Origin: Streptomyces prunicolor NBRC 13075
Lineage (GTDB): Bacteria > Actinomycetota > Actinomycetes > Streptomycetales > Streptomycetaceae
Direction: 5' to 3'
NCBI RefSeq assembly: GCF_000367365.1
Contig: NZ_BARF01000025.1
Coordinates: 62,001 to 126,000, forward strand
DNA: 64,000 nucleotides
Shown here: one piece after another, positions 33,408 through 44,092 of the stretch
Position numbering within the stretch: the first letter of the stretch is position 1
How the letters are laid out: each line of letters begins with the position of its first letter
The notes under the pieces: generated by a model
What the model was told of the DNA's origin: nothing
Databases searched by the model: none
What the model saw: only the letters and a program-made list of their open reading frames with translations
Program-made: the position numbers and the translations under genes

Positions 33408-34214
33408 ATGTCCATCACCACCGGCAGCAACGACATCGACTTCGAGAACACCGAGGAACTGGACATTCCTCGTCTGGCGGAGAGCCGCGAGACCATCGAG
33501 GCCGAACGCGCCCACCGCAAGCGGCAGTTGGCGGCGGCGTTCCGGGTCTTCGCCCGCTACGGCTTCGACGAGGGCATCGCCGGACACATCACCGCGCGGG
33601 ACCCCGAGTTCCCCGACAGGTTCTGGGTCAACCCGTACGCGGTGCACTTCTCCAAGATCCGGGTCAGCGACCTGCTCCTCATCGACGAGGAGGGCCGGGT
33701 CATCGAGGGCGAGCGCCGGACCAACAAGGCCGCCTTCTGGATCCACTCCTCCATCCACCAGGCCCGCCCGGACGTCGTGGCGGTGGCGCACGCCCACACC
33801 ATCCACGGCCGGGCCTTCGCGTCACTGGACAAGCTCCTGGACCCGATCGTGCAGGAGTCCTGCGCCTTCTACGACGACCACGTGCTGTTCGACGAGTACA
33901 AGGGCCTGGTGCTGGAGCGGACGGAGGGCGAGCGGATCGCCGTCCGGCTCGGCGAGCGACGGGCCGCCATTCTCCGTCACCACGGCCTGCTGACGGTCGG
34001 GCGGTCCGTCGAGGAGGCCGCGTGGTGGTTCATCACCATGGACCGCGCCTGCCAGATGCAGCTCCTCGCCGACGCCGCGGGCAAGCCCCGCGTCATGACC
34101 GAGGAGGAAGTCACCCTGGCCCACCGGCAGTTCAGCAACGCCAACATGGCCCGCCACAACTTCAACCTCCTGGCCGACCTCGTGGTGGAGGAAGAACCCG
34201 ACGTCCTGGGCTGA
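33408..34214 (+). CDS. Class II aldolase/adducin-family protein
   Basis: A 268-residue protein from ATG 33408 after GGAAAGGA. The aldolase_II domain shows YGFDEGIAGHITARDPEFPDRFW, the zinc-binding AHAHTIHGRAFA (two His), FYDDHVLF and HHGLLTVG (third His), so a metal site is intact. Members act as sugar-phosphate aldolases or epimerases, or have unknown roles; this long-N-terminus form with an AVHFSKIRVSDLLLID block occurs in both bacteria and fungi and has no settled function. The promoter carries the XRE-cupin type operator pair. It converges with the DUF2236 gene. Confidence 0.86.
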   Translation: MSITTGSNDIDFENTEELDIPRLAESRETIEAERAHRKRQLAAAFRVFARYGFDEGIAGHITARDPEFPDRFWVNPYAVHFSKIRVSDLLLIDEEGRVIEGERRTNKAAFWIHSSIHQARPDVVAVAHAHTIHGRAFASLDKLLDPIVQESCAFYDDHVLFDEYKGLVLERTEGERIAVRLGERRAAILRHHGLLTVGRSVEEAAWWFITMDRACQMQLLADAAGKPRVMTEEEVTLAHRQFSNANMARHNFNLLADLVVEEEPDVLG

Positions 34215-34246
34215 GCCCCGCCGCGAGCACAACCACTCGTCGACGG

Positions 34247-35176
34247 CTACACATCGGGCGCGTAGTGCTTGCCGTCACCCCTGCGCTCCACCGGCGGCAG
34301 ATTCCGCCGCGGCGTCTCGACCGGTCCTACGGCGAGACCGCGCGCCCGCCGCCAAGCGGCCCTGGCCCGTGGGTGGTAGCGCCTCTCGAACGGTACGAGG
34401 TGCCAGCCGAGCGCGACGGTACGGCCCACCAGCCACAACCCGACCGCGCTCCGGCGCGACCAGCGGTAGCCCAACTTGGCGCGCACCGCGGGCGGATGCA
34501 TCCCGACGGTGATCCAGACGAAGGGCCGGGTCAGCGGACCCCGTATCACCCGCCACACCACCTCCGGCAGCCACTTCATAAAAGGCGGCTTCCCTATCCG
34601 GCGGATGTCGAGCACGGCGCGCGCCGCCCGGTTGTCTTCCAGAACGTCGGCGCACATCCGCTCGAAGTACGCGGTGAATGCTCCCCAGTTGGCGGGAGCG
34701 GGCCGGTCGCTGACCCCGTAGAGCCGGTACCACTGAAGGCTCTCGGCGTAGAACCGCTTCTTCTGTTCCTCCGTCAGCGGCCGACCGAAGTACTGGCACA
34801 CCAGCACCGGGACCATGACGAAGGTCGCGTGCGCCCAGAAGAAGGTGTCCGGATCGAGGGCGTGATAGCGCCGCCCCTGGCCGTCAACTCCCTTGATACC
34901 GACGTGATAGTCGCGCACCTCGCGGGCGGTACGGGCCGCGTCCGGGCCGTCGTAGATCACTCCGGCGATCGGGTAGAGCGAGCGGAGCAGGCGTTCCCAG
35001 CGCTCCTCGAAGAAGTGTGAGTGTTCCTCCACTCCGGCGCCGAGGGCGGGATGCATGTTCTGCATCGACCCGGCCCAGAGCCCGATCAGCATGCCCCGCC
35101 AGTCGCTGAAGTACCGCCAGGCCAGGGACGACGGGCCGAGTGGCTCGGGTGTCGACGGGTCGCCGGGGGTGGTCAA
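34247..35176 (-). CDS. DUF2236 (MpaB-like) oxygenase-family protein
   Basis: A 309-residue protein of the oxygenase MpaB/DUF2236 family: SLAWRYFSDWRGMLIGLWAGSMQ, FFWAHATFVMVPVL, the YGVSDRPAPANWGAF segment and the RRIGKPPF region. Conserved His residues in the HSHFFEERW and AHATF segments could bind haem, as in latex-clearing protein and MpaB' of the same family, which cleave isoprenoid chains; the reaction here is unknown. Its TTG start (35176) overlaps the TGA of an upstream frame by three bases, suggesting coupling to the small, frameshifted gene at 35173-35513. Confidence 0.82.
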   Translation of the reverse strand: MTTPGDPSTPEPLGPSSLAWRYFSDWRGMLIGLWAGSMQNMHPALGAGVEEHSHFFEERWERLLRSLYPIAGVIYDGPDAARTAREVRDYHVGIKGVDGQGRRYHALDPDTFFWAHATFVMVPVLVCQYFGRPLTEEQKKRFYAESLQWYRLYGVSDRPAPANWGAFTAYFERMCADVLEDNRAARAVLDIRRIGKPPFMKWLPEVVWRVIRGPLTRPFVWITVGMHPPAVRAKLGYRWSRRSAVGLWLVGRTVALGWHLVPFERRYHPRARAAWRRARGLAVGPVETPRRNLPPVERRGDGKHYAPDV

Positions 35177-35513
35177 TGGCCGCTCCTGACTGCCGAGTTG
35201 TGGTTCTTGCAGGGCCCCACCAGCAGTACAGCCGTCGGTTCTCCGCTGCGGCTCTCCTGGCCGGGCCGGACAACCGATGGAGCAGTTCCGCCGTCTTGGT
35301 GGGCGTGAATCTCAGTTCTTCGACAACCGCGAACGGACCTGCCGCCAGGTCCAGCCGCTTACCGGACGCCGTGGCGAGTGCGTCCCGGAGTGTGTCGGAG
35401 ACGCTGATGACGAAGGCTGCCTCGGCCTCGGGGTCCGAGAGCAGTTGCCCGGACCGGGGGCGGGCGGGCGCTTCGTCGTAGGTGCAGCCGCTGAGGATGC
35501 CTTCGAGCCTCAC
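35173..35513 (-). pseudogene. Frameshifted small gene upstream of the DUF2236 gene
   Basis: From GTG 35513 about 98 codons have clear coding bias (VRLEGILSGCTYDEA, AAFVISVSDTLRDALATASG, VVEELRFTPTKTAELLHRLSG, RRLYCWWG). Past the GGGG run (35215-35218 on this strand) that frame loses its bias and runs into the next gene, while another frame (PCKNHNSAVRSGH) gains it and ends in a TGA overlapping the DUF2236 start. One added G would give a single protein of about 113 residues. It is therefore a one-base frameshift, real or a sequencing error. No family is recognised. The rest of the gap up to the PKS start (35514-35626) holds only the divergent promoters. Confidence 0.5.
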
Positions 35514-35626
35514 TCGCGGCCGAGAAGTACTCGCACATCACCATGCCGTAGAGCGTGCCCTATGCAGCCGTCTGACGGCGACTGTCGTACGGTGACCGCC
35601 CGCGACAGGGGAATGAAAGGGTGGGA

Positions 35627-38600
35627 ATGGGAATTTACGGGGGCGAGTCGGTGCGTACACTGCCGGACATCTTGCGGGAGCACGCGGCTCGGATCGGCGC
35701 GAAGACCGCATACCGGGACGACCGACGCGGCGCCACCTACCGGGAGTTGGAGCGGCGCACCGGCCGAGTGGCCGGGCATCTGGTTCGGCTCGGCGTACGG
35801 CGTGGGGACCGGGTCGCGATCCATCTGGGCAACCGGGTGGAGCTGGTGGAGACCTGGCTCGGGGTGCTGCGCGCCGGAGCGATCGGCGTGCTGCTCAACC
35901 CCGCCGCTTCGGAAGAGGAGTTGGCGTACTTCCTCGACGACAGCGGCGCCGTGGCGGTAGTGAGCGAGGAACCGCTCGCCCAACTCGCTTCCGTACAACG
36001 GGTGATCGTCGTCGGGCAGGACGACCCGCCCGAGGGCGCGATCGCCTTCGAGAGTCTTGCCGGTACGGATTCGGGTACGGCACCCCGTGATGACCTCGAT
36101 CTCGACGAGCCGGCCTGGATCCACTACACCTCGGGCACCACCGGGCAGAGCAAGGGCGTTGTCTCCACGCAGCGTTCGGGACTGTGGTCGGTGACGGCGG
36201 CCTACGTTCCCGCGTTCGGGCTGGAGCAACAGGACTGCCTGCTCTGGCCGTTGCCGATGTTCCATGCCCTCGGTCACTCCGTGTGCCTGTTGGGCGTCCT
36301 CTCGGTCGGTGCGACCGCGCGCGTCCTCGCACCGGGCGCGAACGTCGCCGAGGCGCTCACCGCCGAGCCGTTCACCATCCTGGGCGGGGTACCCGCCACC
36401 TACCGCCTCCTGCTGGAGTCGCTTCGGGAGACGGCGCGATCGGTGCCTGCGTCGCTGCGGGTGTGTGTAAGCGGCGGGGCACCCTGTTCCCCCGAGCTGC
36501 GCACCGAGGTCGAACTGGCCCTCACCGCACCCCTGTTGGACGGATACGGCTCCACGGAGACCTGCGGGAAGATCGCGATCGAGCGGCTCGACGGCCCCCG
36601 TGACGACCCTTCGCGTGGTTTTCCGCTGCTGGTGCTGGACCTCCGGATCACCGAACCCTCCACCGGTGCCGAGGCCGGCGACGGGCACGAGGGCGAGATC
36701 TGGGTACGCGGCCCCGGGCTGATGACCGGCTACCACAACCGTCCGGGCGCGACCGCCGAGGCGTTCACCGACGGCTGGTACCGCACCGGGGATCTCGGTC
36801 GGCGCGACGCGCACGGTCAACTCCATGTCACCGGCCGGGTCAAGGAGTTGATCATCCGGGGCGGTGTGAACATCAACCCCGCCGAAGTGGAGCGGGTGTT
36901 GCTGGCCCGCCCCGACATCGCCGACGCCGCCGTGGTCGGCAGACGGCACGACGTGCTGGGCGAGGTACCGGTGGCGTTCGTCGTGCCCGGCCCGGACGGA
37001 ATCGACACGGAGCGGGCACTCGCCGCCTGCCGCGAACGACTGTCCGGGTTCAAGGTGCCGGACGAGATCTATCCGACAGCGTCCCTCCCCCGTACCGCCT
37101 CCGGCAAGATCGCCCGGGCCGTGCTCGCCGAGCAGCTGCCGGAGCGCCTCGCCGCCGAACGTACGACCGCCGCGGCCGCGCTGCGCGAGCGACTCACGGC
37201 CGCGTCCGACGCCGTACTCGACCTGGTTCTCGAAGTGACGTCCCGGACTATCGACGTACCCGTGCGCGAGTTGGGCTCCGAAGTGCCGTTCCACGCACAG
37301 GGGTTGACCTCGCTCGGCGCTGTCCTGCTGCGCGACCGGCTGGGCACGGCGACCGGTCTCGCGCTGCCCGCGACGCTGGTGTTCGACCACCCCACGCCCG
37401 CCGCCGTGGCAGCCGTGGTGCGCGACGCGCTGCGCGGCGACAATCCTGCGCGTGCAACCGAGGACAGCTATAACGCCGAACCCGGGGAACCGATCGCCAT
37501 CGTGGCCATGTCCTGCCGCTACCCGGGCGGAGTCGAATCCCCCGAGGACCTGTGGCAGTTGGTCGCCGACGGCACCGACGCGACCTCCGACTTCCCCGCC
37601 GACCGCGGCTGGAACGTGTCCGACCTCTACGACCCGGACCCCGACCGCCTGGGCAAGTCGGTCACCCGCCGGGGCGGATTCCTGGACCACGCCGCCGACT
37701 TCGACGCGGCCTTCTTCAGCATGTCGCCCCGCGAGGCTCTCGCCACCGACCCCCAGCAGCGACTGCTCCTGGAGACCGGCTGGGAGTTGCTGGAGCGGGC
37801 GGGCATGGACCCCGCCGGTCTGCGGGACAGCGACACCGGCGTCTTCGTCGGCGTCATGCACGCCACCTACGCGAGTCGTCTACTGCACCGCGGCGGGCAC
37901 GAGTTGGAGGCGCATCTCGCCCTCGGTTCGGCGGGCAGCGTGGCCTCCGGCCGCATCGCCTACACCCTGGGGCTGCGCGGGCCCGCCGTGACGGTGGACA
38001 CCGCGTGCTCGTCGTCGCTGGTCGCGATGCATTCGGCGGTACGGTCCCTGCGCGAGGGGGAGTGCTCGCTCGCCCTCGCCGGCGGGGTCACCGTCATGGC
38101 CTCGCCCGGCCCGTTCATCGCGTTCAGCAGACTGCGCGGGCTGGCTCCGGACGGCCGCTGCAAGCCCTTCTCGGCGGCGGCCGACGGTACCGCCTGGGGC
38201 GAGGGTGTCGGCCTGGTCCTGCTGGAACGGCTCTCCGACGCACGGCGCAACGGCCATCCCGTACTGGCCGTGCTGCGCGGCTCGGCCGTCAACTCCGACG
38301 GTGCGTCCAACGGGCTCACCGCGCCCAACGGCCCTGCCCAGCAACGGGTGATCCGCTCGGCGCTGGCCGACGCGGGACTGTCACCGGCCGACATCGACAC
38401 CGTGGAGGCCCACGGCACGGGCACCGCGCTCGGCGACCCGATCGAGGCACAGGCGCTGCTCGCCACCTACGGTCAGGACCGCACCGCCCAACGCCCGCTG
38501 TGGCTGGGCTCGTTGAAGTCCAACCTCGGGCACACCCAGGCCGCGGCCGGTGTCGGCGGCGTCATCAAGACCGTACTGGCGATGCACCACGACCGACTCC

Positions 38601-41600
38601 CCCGCACCCTCCACGCCGACGAACCGTCACCGCACGTGGACTGGTCCTCGGGCACCGTAAGGCTCCTGTCCCAGGACGAGGAATGGCGACCCGAGCCCGG
38701 GCGCCCGCGACGAGCGGCGGTGTCGGCGTTCGGCATCGGCGGGACCAACGCACACGTGATCCTGGAGGAGCCCGAGGCGACCGCACCCGACGAACCGCCC
38801 CGCCGCCGCCCGGTGACACCCCCGCTGCTGCTCTCCGCCGCGAGCCCGACCGCCCTGCGCGAACAGGCCGCACGCACCGCCGCCTTCCTGCGCACCCGCC
38901 CCGAACTCGCCGTGCCGGACCTGGCGTTCACCCACGCCACCGCCCGAGCCGCACTCCCCCACCGAGCCACCGTCCCCACCACCGACCGAACGGCGGCACT
39001 GACCGCCCTCGACGCCCTGACGACATCCACCCCGCCACACACCACCGACCCCTCCGCCCGTCTGGCCCTGCTCTTCACCGGCCAGGGAGCCCAACGGACG
39101 GACATGGGCCGGAAGTTGTACGACACCTTCCCGAAGTTCGCGACCACCTTCGACGCCTTGTGCGCACGCTTCGACGCCCACCTGGAACGTCCGTTGCGCT
39201 CGGTCCTCCGGGACACGGACGCGAACACGCTGCTGAACCGGACGGACTTCACCCAGGCCGCGCTGTTCACCTTCGAGGTGTCCGTCTTCCGGTTGCTCGC
39301 ATCCTGGGGCGTACGGCCGGAGTTCCTGGCCGGACACTCGGTCGGCGAGCTGGCGGCGGCCCACTGCGCGGGCGTGCTGTCCGAGCCGGACGCCGTCGAA
39401 CTGGTCGCGGCACGCGGGAAGTTGATGCGGGAGCTGCCGGAGGGCGGTGCCATGGTGGCGCTCGACGCCACGGAGGCCGAGGTGACCCCCGAGCTGACCG
39501 ACGGGGTCGCGATCGCGGCCGTGAACGGACCCCGTGCGGTCGTCGTCTCCGGCGCCGAGAAGCCGGTCCTCGCACTCGCGGAGCGTTTCGCCGTACGAGG
39601 CCGTCGTACCGTCCGGCTACAGGTCAGCCACGCCTTCCACTCCCCTCTCATGGAGCCGATGCTCGCCGAATTCGGGCGTGTCGCAGAGGAGTTGACGTAT
39701 CACTCCCCCGTCATCCCGGTCATCTCCGGCCTGACCGGACTTCCGGCCACCGGGGACGAGCTGCGGTCGGCCGCGTACTGGGTACGGCATGCCCGTGAGG
39801 CCGTGCGGTTCGGGGACGCCGTGCACTGGCTGGCGCACGACGGACGGGTGACCGCGTTCGCCGAGCTCGGCCCGGACGCCCACCTCACCACCCAGGCCGC
39901 GGCGACCCTTGCCGGGACCGGCAAGGAACTCCTCTTCACCACGGCGGCCCGCCGGGGCGGATCGGAGCCACACACACTGTTCGACACGCTCGGCCAACTC
40001 CATGTCCATGGCGTGGAGTTGGACTGGCACCGCGTGTACGCGGACAGCGGCGCCCGGCGGGTCGACGGCCTGCCGACCTACCCCTTCCAGCGGCAGCGCT
40101 ACTGGCTGCCCGACACCGGCACCGACGCGACCGCCGGCTCCGGGCATCCGCTGCTGACGCAGACGCTCACGGTGCCGGGCACCGAACGCCTGCTGTGCAC
40201 GGGCCGGTTGTCCGGCGCGGCCCAGCCGTGGCTGCGCGACCACGTCGTGGGCGGCCACACCCTCGTGCCCGGCGCCGCGTTCGCCGACCTCGTGCTGCAC
40301 GCGGGCGACCTGTGCGGTCTCGCCGTACTGGAGGAACTCGCCCTGCTGAACCCGCTGTTCCTCCCCGAGGACGACGAAGCGGGCATCCAACTCCAGGTGG
40401 TCCTGGGCGAGCCGGACGGCTCCGGGCGCCGAAACGCGGACGTGTACGCGCGGGCCGAGGAGTCCGGTGCGCTCGGCGCCTGGACTCAGCATGCGACCGG
40501 TCGGCTCGGCCCGGCCGTTCCCGGCGTCCTGGACGACGCTGTCTCCCTGGCGGCGTGGCCACCGGCGGGTGCTACGCGGGTGGATCTCGCCGGTGCCTAC
40601 GAGCGGGTGGCCGAGGCCGGGCTGGCGTACGGCCCGGCTTTCCAAGGCGTCACGGCGTTGTGGCGGCGGGACGAGGAACTGTTCGCCGAGGTGGGCCCGC
40701 TGCCGCTCGCGGACACCCGGCGCCACATGCTCCACCCGGCACTGCTCGACGCCGCCCTGCACCCGGGGCTGCTCGCCGAACCCCCGACCGGCGCGCCCCG
40801 ACTGCCGTTCGCCTGGCGGGGGTTGACCCTGCACGCCACGGGTGCGACGGCCCTGCGCGTCCGGATGACGACGACCGGCCCGGACTCGATCACCCTCGAC
40901 CTCGCCACCCCGACGGGCACCCCCGTGGCCCGGCTGGAGTCGATGACGACCCGACCGGCACCGGAGATGGGTCCAACCCCGGCCGGAGAGCTGTACCGAC
41001 TGCGCTGGACGGGCGTTCCGGCCGCCGGTGAGGCACCCGCCGTAGCGATGTCGGAGACGGACGACCTGGGTCTGGCCGCGTTCCTCGCCTCCGCCGACGA
41101 CGAGTCGTCCTGGTCCGAGGAGACGCCGGAATTGTTCGTGGCATCCTTGTCCGCTCCCGGCGGCACGAGCACCGACCCGGCCACCGCGGCGCGCGAACTC
41201 ACCGTACGGGCGCTGGAGTTGCTGCAAACACATCTCGCCGGCTCCGGACGGCTCGCCGTGGTCACGCGCGGTGCCGCCGACGCCTCACCCGACCTCCCCG
41301 CCGCCACGGTCTGGGGCCTGCTGCGGACCGCGCAGTCCGAATACCCCGGACGCCTCACCCTCGTGGACGTCGACGACCGCCCCGAGTCGCTACGACAGGT
41401 GTCCGCCGCCCTCGCCACCGGTGAACCCCAAATCGCCGTCAGGGACGGCATGTTGAGCGTCCCGCGACTGGCGACCGCACCCGGTCCGGCGACCAACGGT
41501 TCCCTCGGTGGGGGCACTGTCCTCATCACCGGCGGCACCGGATCCCTGGGGGCGATGCTGGCCCGACACCTGGTCGACCGGCACGGAGTCCGACGGCTCG

Positions 41601-43456
41601 CACTCCTCAGTCGGCGTGGTGAACAGGCACCGGGCGCGCTGGAGTTGCGGGACGATCTCCAGCGGGCGGGCGCACAGGTGGGGTTGGTGGCCTGCGACAT
41701 CGCCGAACGGGTCCAACTCGCCGCCGCGGTCAAGGCGTTCGGGCCCGACCTGACCGCCGTAGTGCACGCGGCCGGGGTCCTGGACGACGGTGTGCTGGCG
41801 TCGATGACTCCTGAGCGACTGGCGGTGGTGATGCGGCCGAAGGTCGACGCGGCTTGGCAGTTGCACGAGTTGACGAAGGATCTGCCACTGGCGCGGTTCG
41901 TGCTCTTCTCGTCGGCAGCCGGGCTGTTGGGCAATCCAGGTCAGGGCAACTACGCGGCGGCGAACTCCTTCCTGGACGCGCTCGCCCGCCATCGGGCCGA
42001 ACTGGGCCTGCCCGCACTGTCGTTGGTCTGGGGCGCATGGGCTGACGAAGAGGGTATGGCGGCGCGCAGCGGGCGGGTGCACGGCGGGCCGGTGCGCGCG
42101 GTCTCCCCCGAGCAGGCGTTCGCGCTCTTCGACGCGGCGCTCGGCGGCGGTGAACCGGTCCTCGCACCACTGCCGTTGGACCGCTCACCGAAGGCCAACC
42201 CGGCCGGGACCGTCGTACCGCCGCCCCTGCGCGGGCTGTTGCGCGCGAACCGGCAGTCGGCCTCTTCCACCATCCCGACGGACGGTGCCGATGGGTCCTG
42301 GCGAGACCGGCTCGCGCCACTGCCCGTGCCCGAACGGCTGCCCGCGCTGCGGGCGTTGATCCGGACCGAGGTCGCCGGTGTGCTCGGGCACACGGATGCC
42401 GACGCGGTCGACCGGGACTTCTCGGAACTGGGCTTCGACTCCTTGATGCGGGTCATGCTCTGCAACCGGTTGAGCCTGCTCACCGGGACACCCCTCGCGG
42501 TCACCGTGGCCTACGACTGGCCGGACACGGAGCAGCTCGCCGAGCACCTGTACGGCGAACTGCGCGGCACCCTGCCCGACGAGCCCGCAGCCACGACCGC
42601 CCCGGTGCCGGTCCGGGTCGACGGGCGCGGTGCCGGGCGGTCGCTGCCGACCCTGTACCGGAAGGTCTGCGAGACCGGTGACGTCGTATCGGCCATGCAT
42701 CTCCTGGTGACCGCGTCCATCGGCGCGCCCACCTTCGGGCCCGAGGAAGCCGCCCGGCACACGCTGCCGCCGCTGCGGCTGGCCGCCGGTACCCGGGGTC
42801 CCGCCCTCGTCTGTGTTCCCGGCTTCGCCAGCAATCTGGGCCGGCCCTGGTACGCGGGGCTCGCCCCCTGCTTCGAGGGCGAGCGGGACGTCTTCGAGGT
42901 ACGGCACTCCGGCATCGACCACGGCGACGCGGTGGCGCGCGACCTGGAGTCGCTGATCGAGGCGCACGCCACGGCCGTACGGCATCAACTCGGTGACCGG
43001 CGTTACGTGTTGGTCGGTCATTCCATGGGCGGTACGGCCGCCCATGCGCTCGCCGCCCGGCTGGCGGACCTCGGTGCTCCCCCCGCCGGGCTCGTGCTGA
43101 TCGACTCGTATCACGTCACCCCGGAACGCGAGGCCGAGCCGTGGCTGCTGTCACTGCCCGCCCGGATTCCACTACTGGTCGGCGAGAGCTTCGACACGAT
43201 GGTGGACGATCTGACGCTGCTGTCGCTGGGCGCGTACACCCGAATGTTCCGGGGCTGGCAGCCCGAGCCCATCGAGGTGCCCACCTTGCTCGTGCGCGCC
43301 TCCGAGCCCCTGGCGGGCATGCCGCGGGAATGGCGTTCGTCCTGGCCGGGTGTACGGGACACGGCGGACACGGCCGGCACTCATCTCAGCGTGCTGGAGG
43401 AGGACGCCGTCACGACGGCTGTAGTCGTCCGTGACTGGATCGACGCGCTCGGGTAG
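35627..43456 (+). CDS. Single-module type I polyketide synthase: CoL-ACP-KS-AT-DH-KR-ACP-TE
   Basis: About 2609 residues from ATG 35627, six bases after AAAGG. Domains, with approximate residues: (1) acyl-CoA ligase-like loading domain 1-515 with [26 protein letters not shown] and the catalytic Lys in RTASGKIAR; (2) ACP 525-600, GLTSL; (3) KS 620-1045 with [15 protein letters not shown] and KSNLGHT; (4) AT 1145-1445 with GHSVGE and HAFHSPLM, the malonyl-CoA type; (5) DH 1505-1780 with [10 protein letters not shown] and LLDAALH; (6) KR 1965-2140 with GGTGSLG, B-type LDD and the Ser/Tyr site in LFSSAAG...GNYAAANSF; (7) ACP 2240-2310, GFDSL; (8) thioesterase 2395-2609 with GHSMGG and a C-terminal GTHLS. 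No ER. All active residues are present, so it should extend a CoL-activated acid once with malonate, reduce and dehydrate it, and release a 2,3-unsaturated acid. No dedicated tailoring genes are attached. Confidence 0.93.
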   Translation: MGIYGGESVRTLPDILREHAARIGAKTAYRDDRRGATYRELERRTGRVAGHLVRLGVRRGDRVAIHLGNRVELVETWLGVLRAGAIGVLLNPAASEEELAYFLDDSGAVAVVSEEPLAQLASVQRVIVVGQDDPPEGAIAFESLAGTDSGTAPRDDLDLDEPAWIHYTSGTTGQSKGVVSTQRSGLWSVTAAYVPAFGLEQQDCLLWPLPMFHALGHSVCLLGVLSVGATARVLAPGANVAEALTAEPFTILGGVPATYRLLLESLRETARSVPASLRVCVSGGAPCSPELRTEVELALTAPLLDGYGSTETCGKIAIERLDGPRDDPSRGFPLLVLDLRITEPSTGAEAGDGHEGEIWVRGPGLMTGYHNRPGATAEAFTDGWYRTGDLGRRDAHGQLHVTGRVKELIIRGGVNINPAEVERVLLARPDIADAAVVGRRHDVLGEVPVAFVVPGPDGIDTERALAACRERLSGFKVPDEIYPTASLPRTASGKIARAVLAEQLPERLAAERTTAAAALRERLTAASDAVLDLVLEVTSRTIDVPVRELGSEVPFHAQGLTSLGAVLLRDRLGTATGLALPATLVFDHPTPAAVAAVVRDALRGDNPARATEDSYNAEPGEPIAIVAMSCRYPGGVESPEDLWQLVADGTDATSDFPADRGWNVSDLYDPDPDRLGKSVTRRGGFLDHAADFDAAFFSMSPREALATDPQQRLLLETGWELLERAGMDPAGLRDSDTGVFVGVMHATYASRLLHRGGHELEAHLALGSAGSVASGRIAYTLGLRGPAVTVDTACSSSLVAMHSAVRSLREGECSLALAGGVTVMASPGPFIAFSRLRGLAPDGRCKPFSAAADGTAWGEGVGLVLLERLSDARRNGHPVLAVLRGSAVNSDGASNGLTAPNGPAQQRVIRSALADAGLSPADIDTVEAHGTGTALGDPIEAQALLATYGQDRTAQRPLWLGSLKSNLGHTQAAAGVGGVIKTVLAMHHDRLPRTLHADEPSPHVDWSSGTVRLLSQDEEWRPEPGRPRRAAVSAFGIGGTNAHVILEEPEATAPDEPPRRRPVTPPLLLSAASPTALREQAARTAAFLRTRPELAVPDLAFTHATARAALPHRATVPTTDRTAALTALDALTTSTPPHTTDPSARLALLFTGQGAQRTDMGRKLYDTFPKFATTFDALCARFDAHLERPLRSVLRDTDANTLLNRTDFTQAALFTFEVSVFRLLASWGVRPEFLAGHSVGELAAAHCAGVLSEPDAVELVAARGKLMRELPEGGAMVALDATEAEVTPELTDGVAIAAVNGPRAVVVSGAEKPVLALAERFAVRGRRTVRLQVSHAFHSPLMEPMLAEFGRVAEELTYHSPVIPVISGLTGLPATGDELRSAAYWVRHAREAVRFGDAVHWLAHDGRVTAFAELGPDAHLTTQAAATLAGTGKELLFTTAARRGGSEPHTLFDTLGQLHVHGVELDWHRVYADSGARRVDGLPTYPFQRQRYWLPDTGTDATAGSGHPLLTQTLTVPGTERLLCTGRLSGAAQPWLRDHVVGGHTLVPGAAFADLVLHAGDLCGLAVLEELALLNPLFLPEDDEAGIQLQVVLGEPDGSGRRNADVYARAEESGALGAWTQHATGRLGPAVPGVLDDAVSLAAWPPAGATRVDLAGAYERVAEAGLAYGPAFQGVTALWRRDEELFAEVGPLPLADTRRHMLHPALLDAALHPGLLAEPPTGAPRLPFAWRGLTLHATGATALRVRMTTTGPDSITLDLATPTGTPVARLESMTTRPAPEMGPTPAGELYRLRWTGVPAAGEAPAVAMSETDDLGLAAFLASADDESSWSEETPELFVASLSAPGGTSTDPATAARELTVRALELLQTHLAGSGRLAVVTRGAADASPDLPAATVWGLLRTAQSEYPGRLTLVDVDDRPESLRQVSAALATGEPQIAVRDGMLSVPRLATAPGPATNGSLGGGTVLITGGTGSLGAMLARHLVDRHGVRRLALLSRRGEQAPGALELRDDLQRAGAQVGLVACDIAERVQLAAAVKAFGPDLTAVVHAAGVLDDGVLASMTPERLAVVMRPKVDAAWQLHELTKDLPLARFVLFSSAAGLLGNPGQGNYAAANSFLDALARHRAELGLPALSLVWGAWADEEGMAARSGRVHGGPVRAVSPEQAFALFDAALGGGEPVLAPLPLDRSPKANPAGTVVPPPLRGLLRANRQSASSTIPTDGADGSWRDRLAPLPVPERLPALRALIRTEVAGVLGHTDADAVDRDFSELGFDSLMRVMLCNRLSLLTGTPLAVTVAYDWPDTEQLAEHLYGELRGTLPDEPAATTAPVPVRVDGRGAGRSLPTLYRKVCETGDVVSAMHLLVTASIGAPTFGPEEAARHTLPPLRLAAGTRGPALVCVPGFASNLGRPWYAGLAPCFEGERDVFEVRHSGIDHGDAVARDLESLIEAHATAVRHQLGDRRYVLVGHSMGGTAAHALAARLADLGAPPAGLVLIDSYHVTPEREAEPWLLSLPARIPLLVGESFDTMVDDLTLLSLGAYTRMFRGWQPEPIEVPTLLVRASEPLAGMPREWRSSWPGVRDTADTAGTHLSVLEEDAVTTAVVVRDWIDALG

Positions 43457-43583
43457 TCCGGCACGAAACCCAATATCTACGTCGGCGACATGAGAAATGA
43501 AATTAACGTCCGCACACGGCCGATCGCGCCGTGCTACTATTGATCTCAGTTGCAGTTGTGGTTGCCAAACCCTTCAGATGCCC

Positions 43584-43617
43584 ACACCGCCCTCCGGGAC
43601 GGTGGAGCATTTTTTTG
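43584..43617 (+). terminator. Terminator-like hairpin in the cold-shock gene leader
   Basis: ACCGCCC and GGGACGGT pair around TCC with one mismatch, followed by seven T residues (ATTTTTTTG). It lies 92 bases upstream of the cold-shock ATG and 128 after the PKS stop. It may end PKS transcription or work as an attenuator in a long cold-shock leader. Confidence 0.55.
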
Positions 43618-43708
43618 TGTGTCCGGTTTCTTTCCGGCGGGGTGATCATCACGGCGACACGGAGTCCGCACACTGCGGGCTCCGCTGACCGCCCCGAAGG
43701 AGAACAAA

Positions 43709-43912
43709 ATGGCCAGTGGCACCGTGAAGTGGTTCAACGCGGAAAAGGGTTTCGGCTTCATCGAGCAGGACGGTGGCGGCGCTGACGTCTTCGCCCACTA
43801 CTCGAACATCGCCGCCCAGGGCTTCCGCGAGCTGCAGGAGGGTCAGAAGGTGACCTTCGACATCGCGCAGGGCCAGAAGGGCCCGACGGCCGAGAACATC
43901 GTTCCTGCGTAA
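43709..43912 (+). CDS. Cold-shock protein (CspA family)
   Basis: A 67-residue single CSD protein: [20 protein letters not shown] contains RNP1 (KGFGFIE), and DVFAHYSNI is RNP2; the end [11 protein letters not shown] is typical of Streptomyces major cold-shock proteins. It binds single-stranded RNA and DNA as an RNA chaperone. The ATG follows GAAGGAG. The stretch 43457-43708 has no other gene and probably is a long regulated 5' leader. A DEAD-box helicase gene follows, a natural functional partner in cold adaptation. Confidence 0.96.
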   Translation: MASGTVKWFNAEKGFGFIEQDGGGADVFAHYSNIAAQGFRELQEGQKVTFDIAQGQKGPTAENIVPA

Positions 43913-43930
43913 CGACGACGTTTACTTCGC

Positions 43931-43966
43931 AGCTGGGGCCCGCACCTTGGGGTGCGGGCCCCAGCT
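43931..43966. terminator. Strong terminator after the cold-shock gene
   Basis: AGCTGGGGCCCGCACC and GGTGCGGGCCCCAGCT form a perfect 16-bp stem with a TTGG loop. There is no long T tract, as is common in Streptomyces. Confidence 0.85.
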
Positions 43967-44050
43967 CGCTGCATTTTCCATGCTTTCGGCGATATTCCGC
44001 CGAAGCCACCGGCTCGTTCTTGCGATTCTCTGCGCCGTTCATTCACCGCG

Positions 44051-44087
44051 GGAATTCCTTGATACGTGCCATATCAAGGAAGGTTCC
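44051..44087 (+). promoter_or_regulatory. 5'-UTR hairpin covering the ribosome-binding site of the DEAD-box gene
   Basis: TTCCTTGATA (44055-44064) pairs perfectly with TATCAAGGAA (44072-44081) across a 7-base loop, and GGAA/TTCC can extend the stem past a GG bulge. The 3' arm contains most of the AAGGAAGG ribosome-binding site, so initiation should depend on opening the hairpin. Confidence 0.65.
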
Positions 44088-44092
44088 ACATT

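Noticed and set aside
35510..42320. Several very long open frames opposite or overlapping the PKS gene (for example minus 35510-37861 and 39617-41233, plus 37552-39798)
   Set aside because: They follow the mirror pattern of G/C-rich third positions in the PKS frame, have low-complexity Arg/Gly/Pro translations and no recognisable motif.
33408..43456. A larger polyketide gene cluster including the aldolase-like, DUF2236 and bkd genes
   Set aside because: Those genes lie in separate, differently regulated units and fit amino-acid catabolism or unknown roles; nothing in the sequence ties them to PKS tailoring.
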